40,114 nucleotides of DNA, from contig JACAEL010000002.1 of NCBI GenBank assembly GCA_013388835.1, forward strand, positions 1 through 40,114, in the 5' to 3' direction. The stretch is from Candidatus Thorarchaeota archaeon (GTDB taxonomy: Archaea > Asgardarchaeota > Thorarchaeia > Thorarchaeales > Thorarchaeaceae). A program made the position numbers and the translations under genes. Shown in pieces: positions 17,681 through 24,974 of this stretch. Positions within the stretch are counted from its first letter, which is position 1; every line of letters starts with the position of its first letter. Below the pieces are notes generated by a model. It saw only the letters and a list, made by a program, of their open reading frames with translations. It searched no databases and had not been told where the DNA came from.

Positions 17681-18464
17681 GGAACACTGGTTTCGCGTTC
17701 TTCGTAACGGCGCCCACCACTATGATGAGAATCTAAGCCGACTCAAGGAGCTGCTTGTGGCGAACAGAGGATACGTCTGGGAGAGACCGGTGGGGGAAGA
17801 TGTGATCCTGCTCCTCTCTGGGGGAATGGACTCCGTCGTGCTTGCAGACGTCCTGCTCAGAGAGTGGGACTGCCGTGTCGTGCTGATGCACTTCCTACGC
17901 GGTGCAAGAAGTCAGAAGTGGGAAGAAGCCTCCTTTGACTACTTCTGTGACTTCTATCGCAACAGGTATCCGAAGCAAGTGCTTGACTGTGTGAAGGTGT
18001 CCCTGGAGGTACCGCTACGACTGCATCGAGAGTTCATGGACTCGGCCCGTCAGAAGGTCATGGGCTTGCCGCTGCGAAATGCAACCATGTGGTTCAACGC
18101 AATGGCGCAGGCAGTGTTTCTGAGCGGAAAGTGGGGGCGGACCATCAGGACGGTCGTCACAGGTTCGGTAGGAGAGGACGACACGAGCCCTGAGTCGGGA
18201 CTCCTTGCCGTGCTGGCCGCGACCGTTGCCACATGCTGCTGTCTGGGGATGTGGACCTATCAGGTGAGTGCGCCATTCATTGATGGTACACTGGGCCGCA
18301 AGTGGACGAAGGTCGATGTCATCGAGTACTCTGAGAACCACTCCATCCCTCTCGACCGAACGCGCTCGTGTTTTGAGGACAACAGCCAGCCGTGCGGCAA
18401 GTGCCTCGGTTGCACAAACAGAGACAAGGCTTTCAGTCTGTACGCTCAGAGGAGTGCAACGTGA
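17673..18464 (+). CDS. QueC-like ATP-dependent PP-loop enzyme
   Basis: 263 residues. N-terminal ~40 residues precede the PP-loop LLLSGGMDSVVLA (SGGMDS at 49-54). GLPLRNATMWFNAMAQA (131-147) matches the QueC substrate segment, and four cysteines C233, C241, C244 and C247 (CGKCLGCTNRDKAF) form the QueC zinc site with near-identical spacing. QueC makes preQ0 from 7-carboxy-7-deazaguanine with ATP and ammonia; QueC-like proteins also occur in conflict systems (QatC of QatABCD, Cap9 of type IV CBASS). Start TTG 17673 is 7 nt after a strong GGAGGTG (17659-17665) and overlaps the thymidylate synthase-like gene by 8 nt. The frame open from 17502 upstream is antidomain and rejected. No QueD, QueE or TGT gene nearby, so a non-queuosine role is plausible. 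Confidence 0.87.
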   Translation: MNEEHWFRVLRNGAHHYDENLSRLKELLVANRGYVWERPVGEDVILLLSGGMDSVVLADVLLREWDCRVVLMHFLRGARSQKWEEASFDYFCDFYRNRYPKQVLDCVKVSLEVPLRLHREFMDSARQKVMGLPLRNATMWFNAMAQAVFLSGKWGRTIRTVVTGSVGEDDTSPESGLLAVLAATVATCCCLGMWTYQVSAPFIDGTLGRKWTKVDVIEYSENHSIPLDRTRSCFEDNSQPCGKCLGCTNRDKAFSLYAQRSAT

Positions 18465-19414
18465 ACAACCGGATTGGGCTCATGCTCTCTGCAAGACCAG
18501 ACATGAAGTACTCGAGCCAAATACTGAGGTCTCCGCTTGTTCTGGGGGCCCGCATGAACACTGGCGCACCAGTCACTGGTTCGAAGGTCTCTGCAGTGCG
18601 TGGCTTCCGCCACATGCTAGAGCCGAAACAGGCATGGATTGACTTGAAGTGCAGAGAGCTGCGTCTGGTGGAGACCGCCACCATTCCCGGGGACAGACTT
18701 GAACTGAACCACTCGATATCTGTCAGGACTCCAACGGCGGTCTACTACAATGACGGTGCAGGCGTGCTCGTGGTAGACCGAGTGGAAGAAGGGAGGTTCC
18801 TCGTCATCCGACCACCGAAGATGCAGACAGAGGGCGGCTCACTCACACTGGGCAAGGGGGCTTCCCTGAACATCCCGGACAACACACTCCACGTGGATGG
18901 CTTTCTCACTGAGAGTGACATCGAGTACATTGAGGCCTGCGTTGAGGCTGACCTTCACAACTACTTGCTATCTTTCGTCGAGTCGCGAGCAGACTTGAAG
19001 CAGCTCAGGGACTTGGACCCCCTGGCCAACGTGATACTCAAGGTCGAGTCGAAGAGGGGACTCCGTTTCGTCGCTGAGGACTTTGATCCGGTGAGGGACA
19101 GAGCAACTCTGCTGCTCGCAAGAGGCGACCTGTTTGTAGAGCTCGACTACGTTCATCAGATACTTGGTGCCGCAAGAGACCTGATTGCAAGAGACCCCAA
19201 CGCAATCGCCGCATCGCGGCTTCTACTCTCCTTCATGAGGGAAGACTCAATGCCCAGCTGTGCGGATGTGTTTGACGTCGGGTATCTGCTTGAGATTGGG
19301 TACCGGCAGTTCCTCCTCGGCGACGAAGTGTGCACGGATGAGACCACCCTGTCAAGTGTCATTGGGTTCTTCTCTGCATTGGAGAAAGACTACTTCTCAG
19401 CGCGAAAGGCGTAG
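18461..19414 (+). CDS. Pyruvate kinase-like protein lacking the C-terminal domain
   Basis: 317 residues against ~470 for pyruvate kinase. Alignment by eye covers the A and B domains. ARMN (30-33) sits at the ARLNFSHG position. IDLKCRELR (60-68) matches LDTKGPEIR. A B-domain with GG-LTLGKGASLNIPD (about 125-139) follows, then LLSFVESRADLKQLR. K194-V-E196 matches the catalytic/metal AKIE, ARGDL (220-224) retains the metal Asp, and FMREDSMPSCADVFDV resembles the SM..PRPTRAE.SDV helix. The allosteric C-domain is absent. GTG start overlaps the QueC-like stop as GTGA, with GAGGAG 6 nt upstream. True pyruvate kinase activity, phosphorylation of a modified nucleoside diphosphate, or another enolpyruvyl/phosphoryl reaction are open. 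Confidence 0.75.
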   Translation: MNNRIGLMLSARPDMKYSSQILRSPLVLGARMNTGAPVTGSKVSAVRGFRHMLEPKQAWIDLKCRELRLVETATIPGDRLELNHSISVRTPTAVYYNDGAGVLVVDRVEEGRFLVIRPPKMQTEGGSLTLGKGASLNIPDNTLHVDGFLTESDIEYIEACVEADLHNYLLSFVESRADLKQLRDLDPLANVILKVESKRGLRFVAEDFDPVRDRATLLLARGDLFVELDYVHQILGAARDLIARDPNAIAASRLLLSFMREDSMPSCADVFDVGYLLEIGYRQFLLGDEVCTDETTLSSVIGFFSALEKDYFSARKA

Positions 19415-19672
19415 GCTACTTCCATCGATGAGGACGGTGACGCACATTGAAGGCGCGTTGACAAGCGCTGTCCCGTCCGACTGCCTAACGCGTGCCGGTC
19501 TGCTGACGAAGATGCAATGCGCACTGGCATGGCTGCAAGGTGAAGCCAGGCATGTCTATCATCGTTCTCTCAGGACTCTGGCACTGCTGCTCTTGACCCA
19601 ATACCTTCGGTCACCTCACCCGCACGTGAATGTACGATTGCGCGGACTGCGCTGCGAGATAACAGAGAATAG

Positions 19673-19699
19673 AGACCCCTACCCGTCGAGGTAGGGTCT
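19673..19699 (+). promoter_or_regulatory. Stable hairpin in the dinB leader
   Basis: AGACCCCTACC (19673-19683) pairs with GGTAGGGTCT (19690-19699) with one bulged C and a 6-nt loop. It ends five bases before the GTG start of dinB, and its right arm holds the only purine-rich stretch that could act as a ribosome-binding site. May limit translation of dinB or mark the end of the upstream transcript. No T-run follows, so a classical terminator is unlikely. Confidence 0.5.
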
Positions 19700-19704
19700 G
19701 GTCA

Positions 19705-20805
19705 GTGGACCGATGGATCTGTCTGATTGACATGGACGCTTTCTTCGCGTCAGTTGAACAGTATCGTAATCATCCTGAGTTGATAGGGAAGCCCGTCTGT
19801 GTCGGACATGACCCACGAGGCGGCCACGGGAGAGGTGTCGTGCGGTCAGCGTCATACGAGGCTCGGGCGGCGGGCGTGAAGTCTGGGATGCCGGTCTCAA
19901 GAGCTTACTGGCTCTGCACGGATGCTGTGTTCATAGACGGAGACTTCGCAAGCTATCTTGAGGCATCAGAGGAAGTCATGTCAGTGCTTGCGGAGTTTGC
20001 AGACGGAGGGAGGCTGCGAAGAGCGAGCATCGATGAGGCGTATATCGAGATAACGTCGGGCGTGGCGGCGTATGAGAGCCCTCGTGCAATGGCCCGAGCC
20101 ATACAGGAAGCAGTGAAGGCCAAGACACAGCTTCCGTGCTCGATTGGTGTGGCTTCAAGCATGTCGGTGGCAAAGGTCGCATGCAAGATGCACAAACCGA
20201 TGGGAATCACCGTCGCGCCTCAGGAACCGGATGAGGTCAGACGATTCCTCGCGCCCCTTCCCGTGAGTGCGATCAATGGAGTAGGTGAGAAGACGACCAT
20301 GCATCTGAACAGCCATGGCATTGAGACGCTCGGTCAGATTCAGGCGATGACCCTTCCGGAGCTGTGGCCTATCATGGGCAAGTCTTCAGTATGGCTTCAT
20401 CAGAGAGCCAGTGGGATTGACGACCGGCCAGTCATTGACAGCGGACCGCATGTGCGGATGTCCATCGGAAAGGACAGGACATTCATGGAGGATGTTGATC
20501 CCAAAGAGACCGAAGTGCTCAGAGACTCCGTCTCAATGGTCTGTACGAGGATTGCAGACAAGATTGCTTCCAAGTCGCTGCTCTACAAGACCGTCACTGT
20601 GAAGATGAGATATGCCGATTACGATACATTACAGAGGAGCAGAAGCCTGCCCGTGGCCACTGATGACCGACAGACACTCACCGCACTCGCACTCGAGCTG
20701 TTTGAGCGCAACCGGGATCCACACAGAGCAATGCGTCTCATAGGGGTGAGGGTCTCCGGTCTCGAAGAGAGGGGGCCCCAGATGCTTCTGACCGAGTTTG
20801 TCTGA
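19705..20805 (+). CDS. dinB: DNA polymerase IV (Y-family, DinB/Dpo4)
   Basis: 366 residues. Error-prone translesion polymerase. Catalytic carboxylates D9 (LIDMDAFFASVE) and D110-E111 (ASIDEAY) are intact, as are the nucleotide-binding SYEAR (50-54), SIGVASSMSVAKVACKMHKP and the HhH segment INGVGEKT. The last eight residues, QMLLTEFV, are a degenerate PCNA-interacting (PIP) motif of the kind archaeal Dpo4 carries at its C-terminus. GTG start at 19705, directly behind a hairpin. It follows the pyruvate-kinase-like gene by 290 nt on the same strand, so it could belong to the same locus but is not tightly coupled to it. Confidence 0.94.
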   Translation: MDRWICLIDMDAFFASVEQYRNHPELIGKPVCVGHDPRGGHGRGVVRSASYEARAAGVKSGMPVSRAYWLCTDAVFIDGDFASYLEASEEVMSVLAEFADGGRLRRASIDEAYIEITSGVAAYESPRAMARAIQEAVKAKTQLPCSIGVASSMSVAKVACKMHKPMGITVAPQEPDEVRRFLAPLPVSAINGVGEKTTMHLNSHGIETLGQIQAMTLPELWPIMGKSSVWLHQRASGIDDRPVIDSGPHVRMSIGKDRTFMEDVDPKETEVLRDSVSMVCTRIADKIASKSLLYKTVTVKMRYADYDTLQRSRSLPVATDDRQTLTALALELFERNRDPHRAMRLIGVRVSGLEERGPQMLLTEFV

Positions 20806-20820
20806 TGCGGTTGTGCGATG

Positions 20821-22626
20821 TCAGCGACCGCCTCTTGACTGACGGGGGATTCTTATCCTGAACGTGGTCTTCTCAGTGGGAGCGAGTTCCACTGTCCAAC
20901 CATGCGCCTCGACGATTCGTTTCACTATGCCGAGACCGCGACCCCCTCCCGTCTTGGTCGTGAACCCATCGACGAATATCCTGCTTCTTGCACTTGCCGG
21001 GATTGGCTCCCCGTCGTTGGAGATGAGGATGGACAGACTATCATCCTCACGCACTGTGGACACCTCGATGGTTCGAGCCTTTCCGTGCTCAACAGCGTTG
21101 CTCAGGAGGTTCTCGATGACCTGAAGCATCTTCACGCTGTCACACTCGATGGTCGGGAGTCGTTTAGCACGTATGGTTACACCCGAAAGGAATGCAGACT
21201 TGCTTGCAGTCGATATCAGGTCCGCCAGACGCACCCTATCTCTGCGACCGATGACCAGGCCTGCATCCGCGAGGGCTACCGACTGGCTTATTGTCCGCTC
21301 AACCCTCTCCACAATCCGCACTATCGCGTCGACTCTCTCGTCCTTCGTTTCGTCGTGCAGCAGAGCTGCGTATCCAAGTATTGTGTGGAACGCGTTGCGG
21401 AGATCATGAGCCATGCTGTGAGCGAACTCGGACAGTTCCTCTCTCTGACGGCTGAGCAGTTCCTCTCTTAGTTTCTCCTCCGTCAGGTCCGTCACTACTA
21501 AGAGGACAGTGTCAGCGTTGATCCGTACGCACTGAAAGCGCGAGTGGTAATTGGCACCATCGATTATTGAAGTGAACGAGGTGGTTGTCTCGATGAGCCC
21601 CTCAGTATCGAATGCACGCTCGACAAGCAGCTTCACATCAGGAATGTGTGAGTATAGTTCATCCAGTGACTTGCCCGGCAGATGGAACCCCCTCTCTTTG
21701 TGATACGCCAGTGTAGCTCTGCTCGCACCATCAATCGTGACAGAACCATCAGCATGCCGTTTCCAGAGTATTGTCCATTCTGGCAGGTTATCGAAGAGAT
21801 CTCTGAAACTGGGTCCCTCGGCCATCTGAGGTCCAGAGACACAGGGTTCGCCAGTGCGACCGGGAGTGTCTATGTCATTGAGCTCCCTGATCAACACTGC
21901 CAGCTCATGGACCTTGCCGTCTTCCAGCATGGGGACAATGGTCAGTGTCATAGCTTTGGTGTCGGCATCCCCGCGTACTGAGTCAGTGTTGAACTCCTGT
22001 ACAGTCCCGCTCGACGATGCCATGCTGAAGAGACGCTTGATCTCTCTTCTGATTCTGGCAGGTATCACGTCAAACAGGCTGAGGCCGACGGGATGCCTTG
22101 TACGCGACATGTCTGCATGACCCGCCTCCAGTATCCGCCCGTTCACATCAACAATCATGAGCTCGAATGGCAGCGACTCTCTCAGCCATTTCCATCTTGA
22201 CGCGGTCGCCTGTGTGTGTTCATCTTGTCGTCCCTGTTCGAGTGATGACTGAAGCAGTCGCAGAACCTCAGCGTGACCCTCAACTGGACTCTTGTACGCA
22301 GTTTCATACTCCTTTGCCCGAACAGTCACAGCCCGTATTGTCCCCTTTCCGAGACCACCAGGGTCGAGCACTATGAGAGGCGCATCGACCCCCCGTTTCA
22401 GCTCTTCGATAAGCATGTCGAGCCAAGTCTTCTCACGAATCGTGCATTCACACACGACTGCATCCGGACAGTCGCGTGCGAGCCTCGTCGCTGCCTCCTC
22501 AATCGACTGAGCCGTAATGAACTCGACTGCTGGGTCTGGATAGATGATTGACGATACTGCACGCATGTTCTCAGCGGACTCGTTGCCCACCAGCAGTATG
22601 CGAGCTCTTCCCCTTCCGCGCGTCAT
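20821..22626 (-). CDS. Sensor histidine kinase with degenerate N-terminal receiver and two PAS-like domains
   Basis: 601 residues from ATG 22626. Residues 1-125 have receiver topology (RILLVGNESAEN ... DAVVCECT ... YKSP), but the acidic pair is G14-N15 and the phosphoacceptor position is Glu60, so it should not be phosphorylated normally. Two PAS-like regions follow (about 145-250 and 272-385). The H-box FAHSMAHDLRNAFHTILGY carries H407; the ATPase domain has ENLLSNAVEHG (N), SNDGEPI (G1) and GGGRGLGIVKRI (G2). No membrane segment, so cytoplasmic. No response regulator gene adjoins it. A start at 22671 would add 15 residues. It converges with dinB. Confidence 0.88.
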   Translation of the reverse strand: MTRGRGRARILLVGNESAENMRAVSSIIYPDPAVEFITAQSIEEAATRLARDCPDAVVCECTIREKTWLDMLIEELKRGVDAPLIVLDPGGLGKGTIRAVTVRAKEYETAYKSPVEGHAEVLRLLQSSLEQGRQDEHTQATASRWKWLRESLPFELMIVDVNGRILEAGHADMSRTRHPVGLSLFDVIPARIRREIKRLFSMASSSGTVQEFNTDSVRGDADTKAMTLTIVPMLEDGKVHELAVLIRELNDIDTPGRTGEPCVSGPQMAEGPSFRDLFDNLPEWTILWKRHADGSVTIDGASRATLAYHKERGFHLPGKSLDELYSHIPDVKLLVERAFDTEGLIETTTSFTSIIDGANYHSRFQCVRINADTVLLVVTDLTEEKLREELLSRQREELSEFAHSMAHDLRNAFHTILGYAALLHDETKDERVDAIVRIVERVERTISQSVALADAGLVIGRRDRVRLADLISTASKSAFLSGVTIRAKRLPTIECDSVKMLQVIENLLSNAVEHGKARTIEVSTVREDDSLSILISNDGEPIPASARSRIFVDGFTTKTGGGRGLGIVKRIVEAHGWTVELAPTEKTTFRIRIPRQSRGGR

Positions 22627-22679
22627 ATGTCGAAAGTCATCCTGCTGATTCGTGCCTAGACTGAGGAACAAACGGCTAT

Positions 22680-22907
22680 TTGGGAGTATCGTATGGGGAA
22701 GGCATCCTCAACAGCTGGCTTTGCGACTACCGGTTGTGCGTGTGTGACATTGTCGGAACGCGGATACAGTGTCAGACCTGTGCGCGAAACGAGGAGGATA
22801 TTAGAGAGTTGGTGACAGGTTTGACACGCACTGTGTCTGAAATGTCCCTCTATGTGCGAACGTGTTGGAGGCAGGATTATACATGCGAGCTGTCGGAGAG
22901 AGACTGA
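22680..22907 (+). CDS. Possible small cysteine-rich ORF upstream of the membrane protein
   Basis: 75 codons from a TTG. Cysteines cluster as LCDYRLCVCD and IQCQTC, followed by an amphipathic helix-like stretch EEDIRELVTGLTRTVSEM. It overlaps the start of the following membrane-protein gene in another frame. It could be a small zinc protein, but there is no family match and no clear ribosome-binding site, so it may be a chance frame. Confidence 0.22.
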   Translation: MGVSYGEGILNSWLCDYRLCVCDIVGTRIQCQTCARNEEDIRELVTGLTRTVSEMSLYVRTCWRQDYTCELSERD

Positions 22908-24043
22908 ATGCACCTCTCTCACTTGCCATGCGGCTCACACCCCTTGTGCTAGCCCCCTACCATTGGCGTGTGGGGGACTCCAGCCTCGAGGTCGAGAGCT
23001 TCTTCTGGACCTATTCGACCGATAGGGCATTCAGCTTCGGCATCGATACGGTGATTGGGCTCGAGCTCGCAATCGTTCTTGCACCATTCATCTACTTTGC
23101 GTGGTGGATCCAGTCCGAGGAGAGAGAAGCTTCATGTGTCCGACTTGCGGTCGCCACTGTTTCTGTGAGCGCCCTCTCTCTGTATACGATGGTATGTCTG
23201 ATAACATACTTCGAATGGTTTCCCGGATATGACATGGGATTAAGCGTCAGCTCGCCTCTGAGTGGCGCATTTGTCATTGCCACACTCTACATTGTCCTGC
23301 CTCCTGTCATGAGGGAACGATTCGCAGCGGACAATCATGCTTGCGGTGTCCTCGGGGCGGAACATGTCACAGGCAGAGTGCACGGCGTGTACTGGTGGGT
23401 CTTACTGCTGATTATTACGTTCCTTCCTAGACAAATCTCCTATATGAGGTTCACTCTAGAGGGAAGCCTGACGGCCACACGTACTGACACGCTAAACCAT
23501 CCTCTTTGGACCATAGTCACGGAACTGAGGATGTACGAGGGTCACTATTCCAGTGGCGACATGTCCTTCTGGATAGGGTTGTGGTTCCCAGTTGGCAGGG
23601 CGACCTCTGGGCTCTTGTTGCTCACGCTGACCGGTCTCTTGCTGTTCGCAATAACGAGGCCTCCTTCAAGCCGCCATTACAGGGCCTTTGTCTACGTTTC
23701 TCTGTTACTGAATCTGGTGGAGCCCGCGCTGACCACTGTGACAGGAATCTCGTATCTGCTGAGGCATACGGGATTAGTCATGCCACTTCCGTTCCTTCCG
23801 GTTGCGGGGTTCTACCACTACCGGTGCAGGTCGGCCGAATGCAGAAGGCATACTGAAACGCCACCGGTGGAACAGACGGACATCCGTGATGCCTTCCGTT
23901 CTTGGCCGGAGGTTGAGAGCAAGCCAGCGGCCGAGAGCGGATTCACTACAGTGAGAGTACCTATGCTATATGTGCTCAGGAGCAGACTGATTCAGGCAAC
24001 TCGTGCAAGACGGCGCAGGCGCAAACAGGATGTGGTGACTTAG
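22883..24043 (+). CDS. Polytopic membrane protein, first gene of an ABC exporter operon
   Basis: About 386 residues with some seven or eight hydrophobic segments (for example around TVIGLELAIVLAPFIYFAWW, VSVSALSLYTMVCLITYF, GAFVIATLYIVLPPVM, YWWVLLLIITFLP, ATSGLLLLTLTGLLLFAI and FVYVSLLLNLVEP). The last ~75 residues are cytoplasmic and end in a strongly basic tail (RARRRRRK). ATG 22883 with AGGA 6 nt upstream is preferred over GTG 22862. The next gene begins immediately after its TAG. No family recognised; by position it may be an accessory or partner of the exporter. Confidence 0.7.
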   Translation: MRAVGERLNAPLSLAMRLTPLVLAPYHWRVGDSSLEVESFFWTYSTDRAFSFGIDTVIGLELAIVLAPFIYFAWWIQSEEREASCVRLAVATVSVSALSLYTMVCLITYFEWFPGYDMGLSVSSPLSGAFVIATLYIVLPPVMRERFAADNHACGVLGAEHVTGRVHGVYWWVLLLIITFLPRQISYMRFTLEGSLTATRTDTLNHPLWTIVTELRMYEGHYSSGDMSFWIGLWFPVGRATSGLLLLTLTGLLLFAITRPPSSRHYRAFVYVSLLLNLVEPALTTVTGISYLLRHTGLVMPLPFLPVAGFYHYRCRSAECRRHTETPPVEQTDIRDAFRSWPEVESKPAAESGFTTVRVPMLYVLRSRLIQATRARRRRRKQDVVT

Positions 24044-24964
24044 TTGTCGGAAGTACGTGCAGATGTCATCCAGAAGATGAGTGCAAAGGACCTTCTTAAT
24101 CTGGCAGAGACCCTTAGGATACCCTTGACCCAGCGTGAGTTGAGTAGACGATCCTTGGAAGAGCTTGTGGTCGGCGAACTGCAGAGAAAGCATGCCGACC
24201 GCCCCGTCCCATATCAGCTTCATGACCCGGCAATCTCCATGGTCGGAGTCTGGAAGACTTTCGGCAAGAAGGTTGCAGTGGAGGACCTCAACCTTGAGCT
24301 CAGGCCCGGACAGATTCTCGGTCTGGTAGGTCCTAACGGAGCAGGCAAGACGACCACTCTGAGAATACTGACAGGAATCATACGCGCAGACACTGGCATG
24401 GTGAGGGTGGACGGGACGAACATCGTGAAGTCCTCGGTCAAGGCCAAGATGAGGATTGGGTACATTCCTGAGAGATCCAGCTGCTATGCCAACCTACGGG
24501 TCAGAGAGTACCTGACATTCATGGGACGGATCTACCGGGTTCCCAGACACGAGGTACTGCTCAGGATTTCGGAGTATGCGGACCTTCTGCAGCTCGGTGA
24601 GTTCCTTGATTCATACATTGGAACGCTGTCAAAGGGTAACCTGCAGAGGACGCTCCTGGCAGGGGTCTTCGTAAGACCCCCACCCTTCATACTAGCCCTC
24701 GATGAACCCTTCCAAGGACTGGACCCGAGGGGAGCGTGGGTGCTGAAACGTCTAACAAAGAGGTTGCGTGACGACGGCTCTGCAGTTCTCCTCTCTACGC
24801 ACGTACTTGAGGTCGCCGAGGGTCTGTGCGACACCTTCGTGATTCTGAACCATGGACGGGTTGTCGGTCGTGGTACTCTGGCAGAGCTGAGGAAGCAAGT
24901 GCCAGAGGCACGTAATCTCGAAGAGGCATTTCTTGCGCTGACAGGTGGAATACCACCAGAATAG
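24044..24964 (+). CDS. ABC transporter ATP-binding protein with N-terminal SAP/Rho-N-like extension
   Basis: 306 residues. The ATPase core starts at about residue 64: Walker A GPNGAGKT (96-103), Q-loop region RIGYIPE, variant signature LSKGN (195-199), Walker B FILALDEP (215-222) and H-switch STH (251-253). The order and length fit the drug/Na+-export (ABC-2) class. The first ~50 residues (AKDLLNLAETLRIPLTQRELSRRSLEELVVGEL) form a helix-loop-helix like SAP or Rho-N modules, unusual for this family. TTG start abuts the upstream stop. Powers the permease encoded next, with which it overlaps or nearly abuts. Confidence 0.92.
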   Translation: MSEVRADVIQKMSAKDLLNLAETLRIPLTQRELSRRSLEELVVGELQRKHADRPVPYQLHDPAISMVGVWKTFGKKVAVEDLNLELRPGQILGLVGPNGAGKTTTLRILTGIIRADTGMVRVDGTNIVKSSVKAKMRIGYIPERSSCYANLRVREYLTFMGRIYRVPRHEVLLRISEYADLLQLGEFLDSYIGTLSKGNLQRTLLAGVFVRPPPFILALDEPFQGLDPRGAWVLKRLTKRLRDDGSAVLLSTHVLEVAEGLCDTFVILNHGRVVGRGTLAELRKQVPEARNLEEAFLALTGGIPPE

Positions 24965-24974
24965 GTGTGCGACA

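Noticed and set aside
18015-18341. Minus-strand frame inside the QueC-like gene
   Set aside because: Covers the QueC core in antisense and is not domain-like.
16035-19414. Interpretation as queuosine/archaeosine synthesis
   Set aside because: Only a QueC-like gene is present; QueD, QueE, FolE-type and TGT genes are absent and the coupled genes are unrelated to that pathway.
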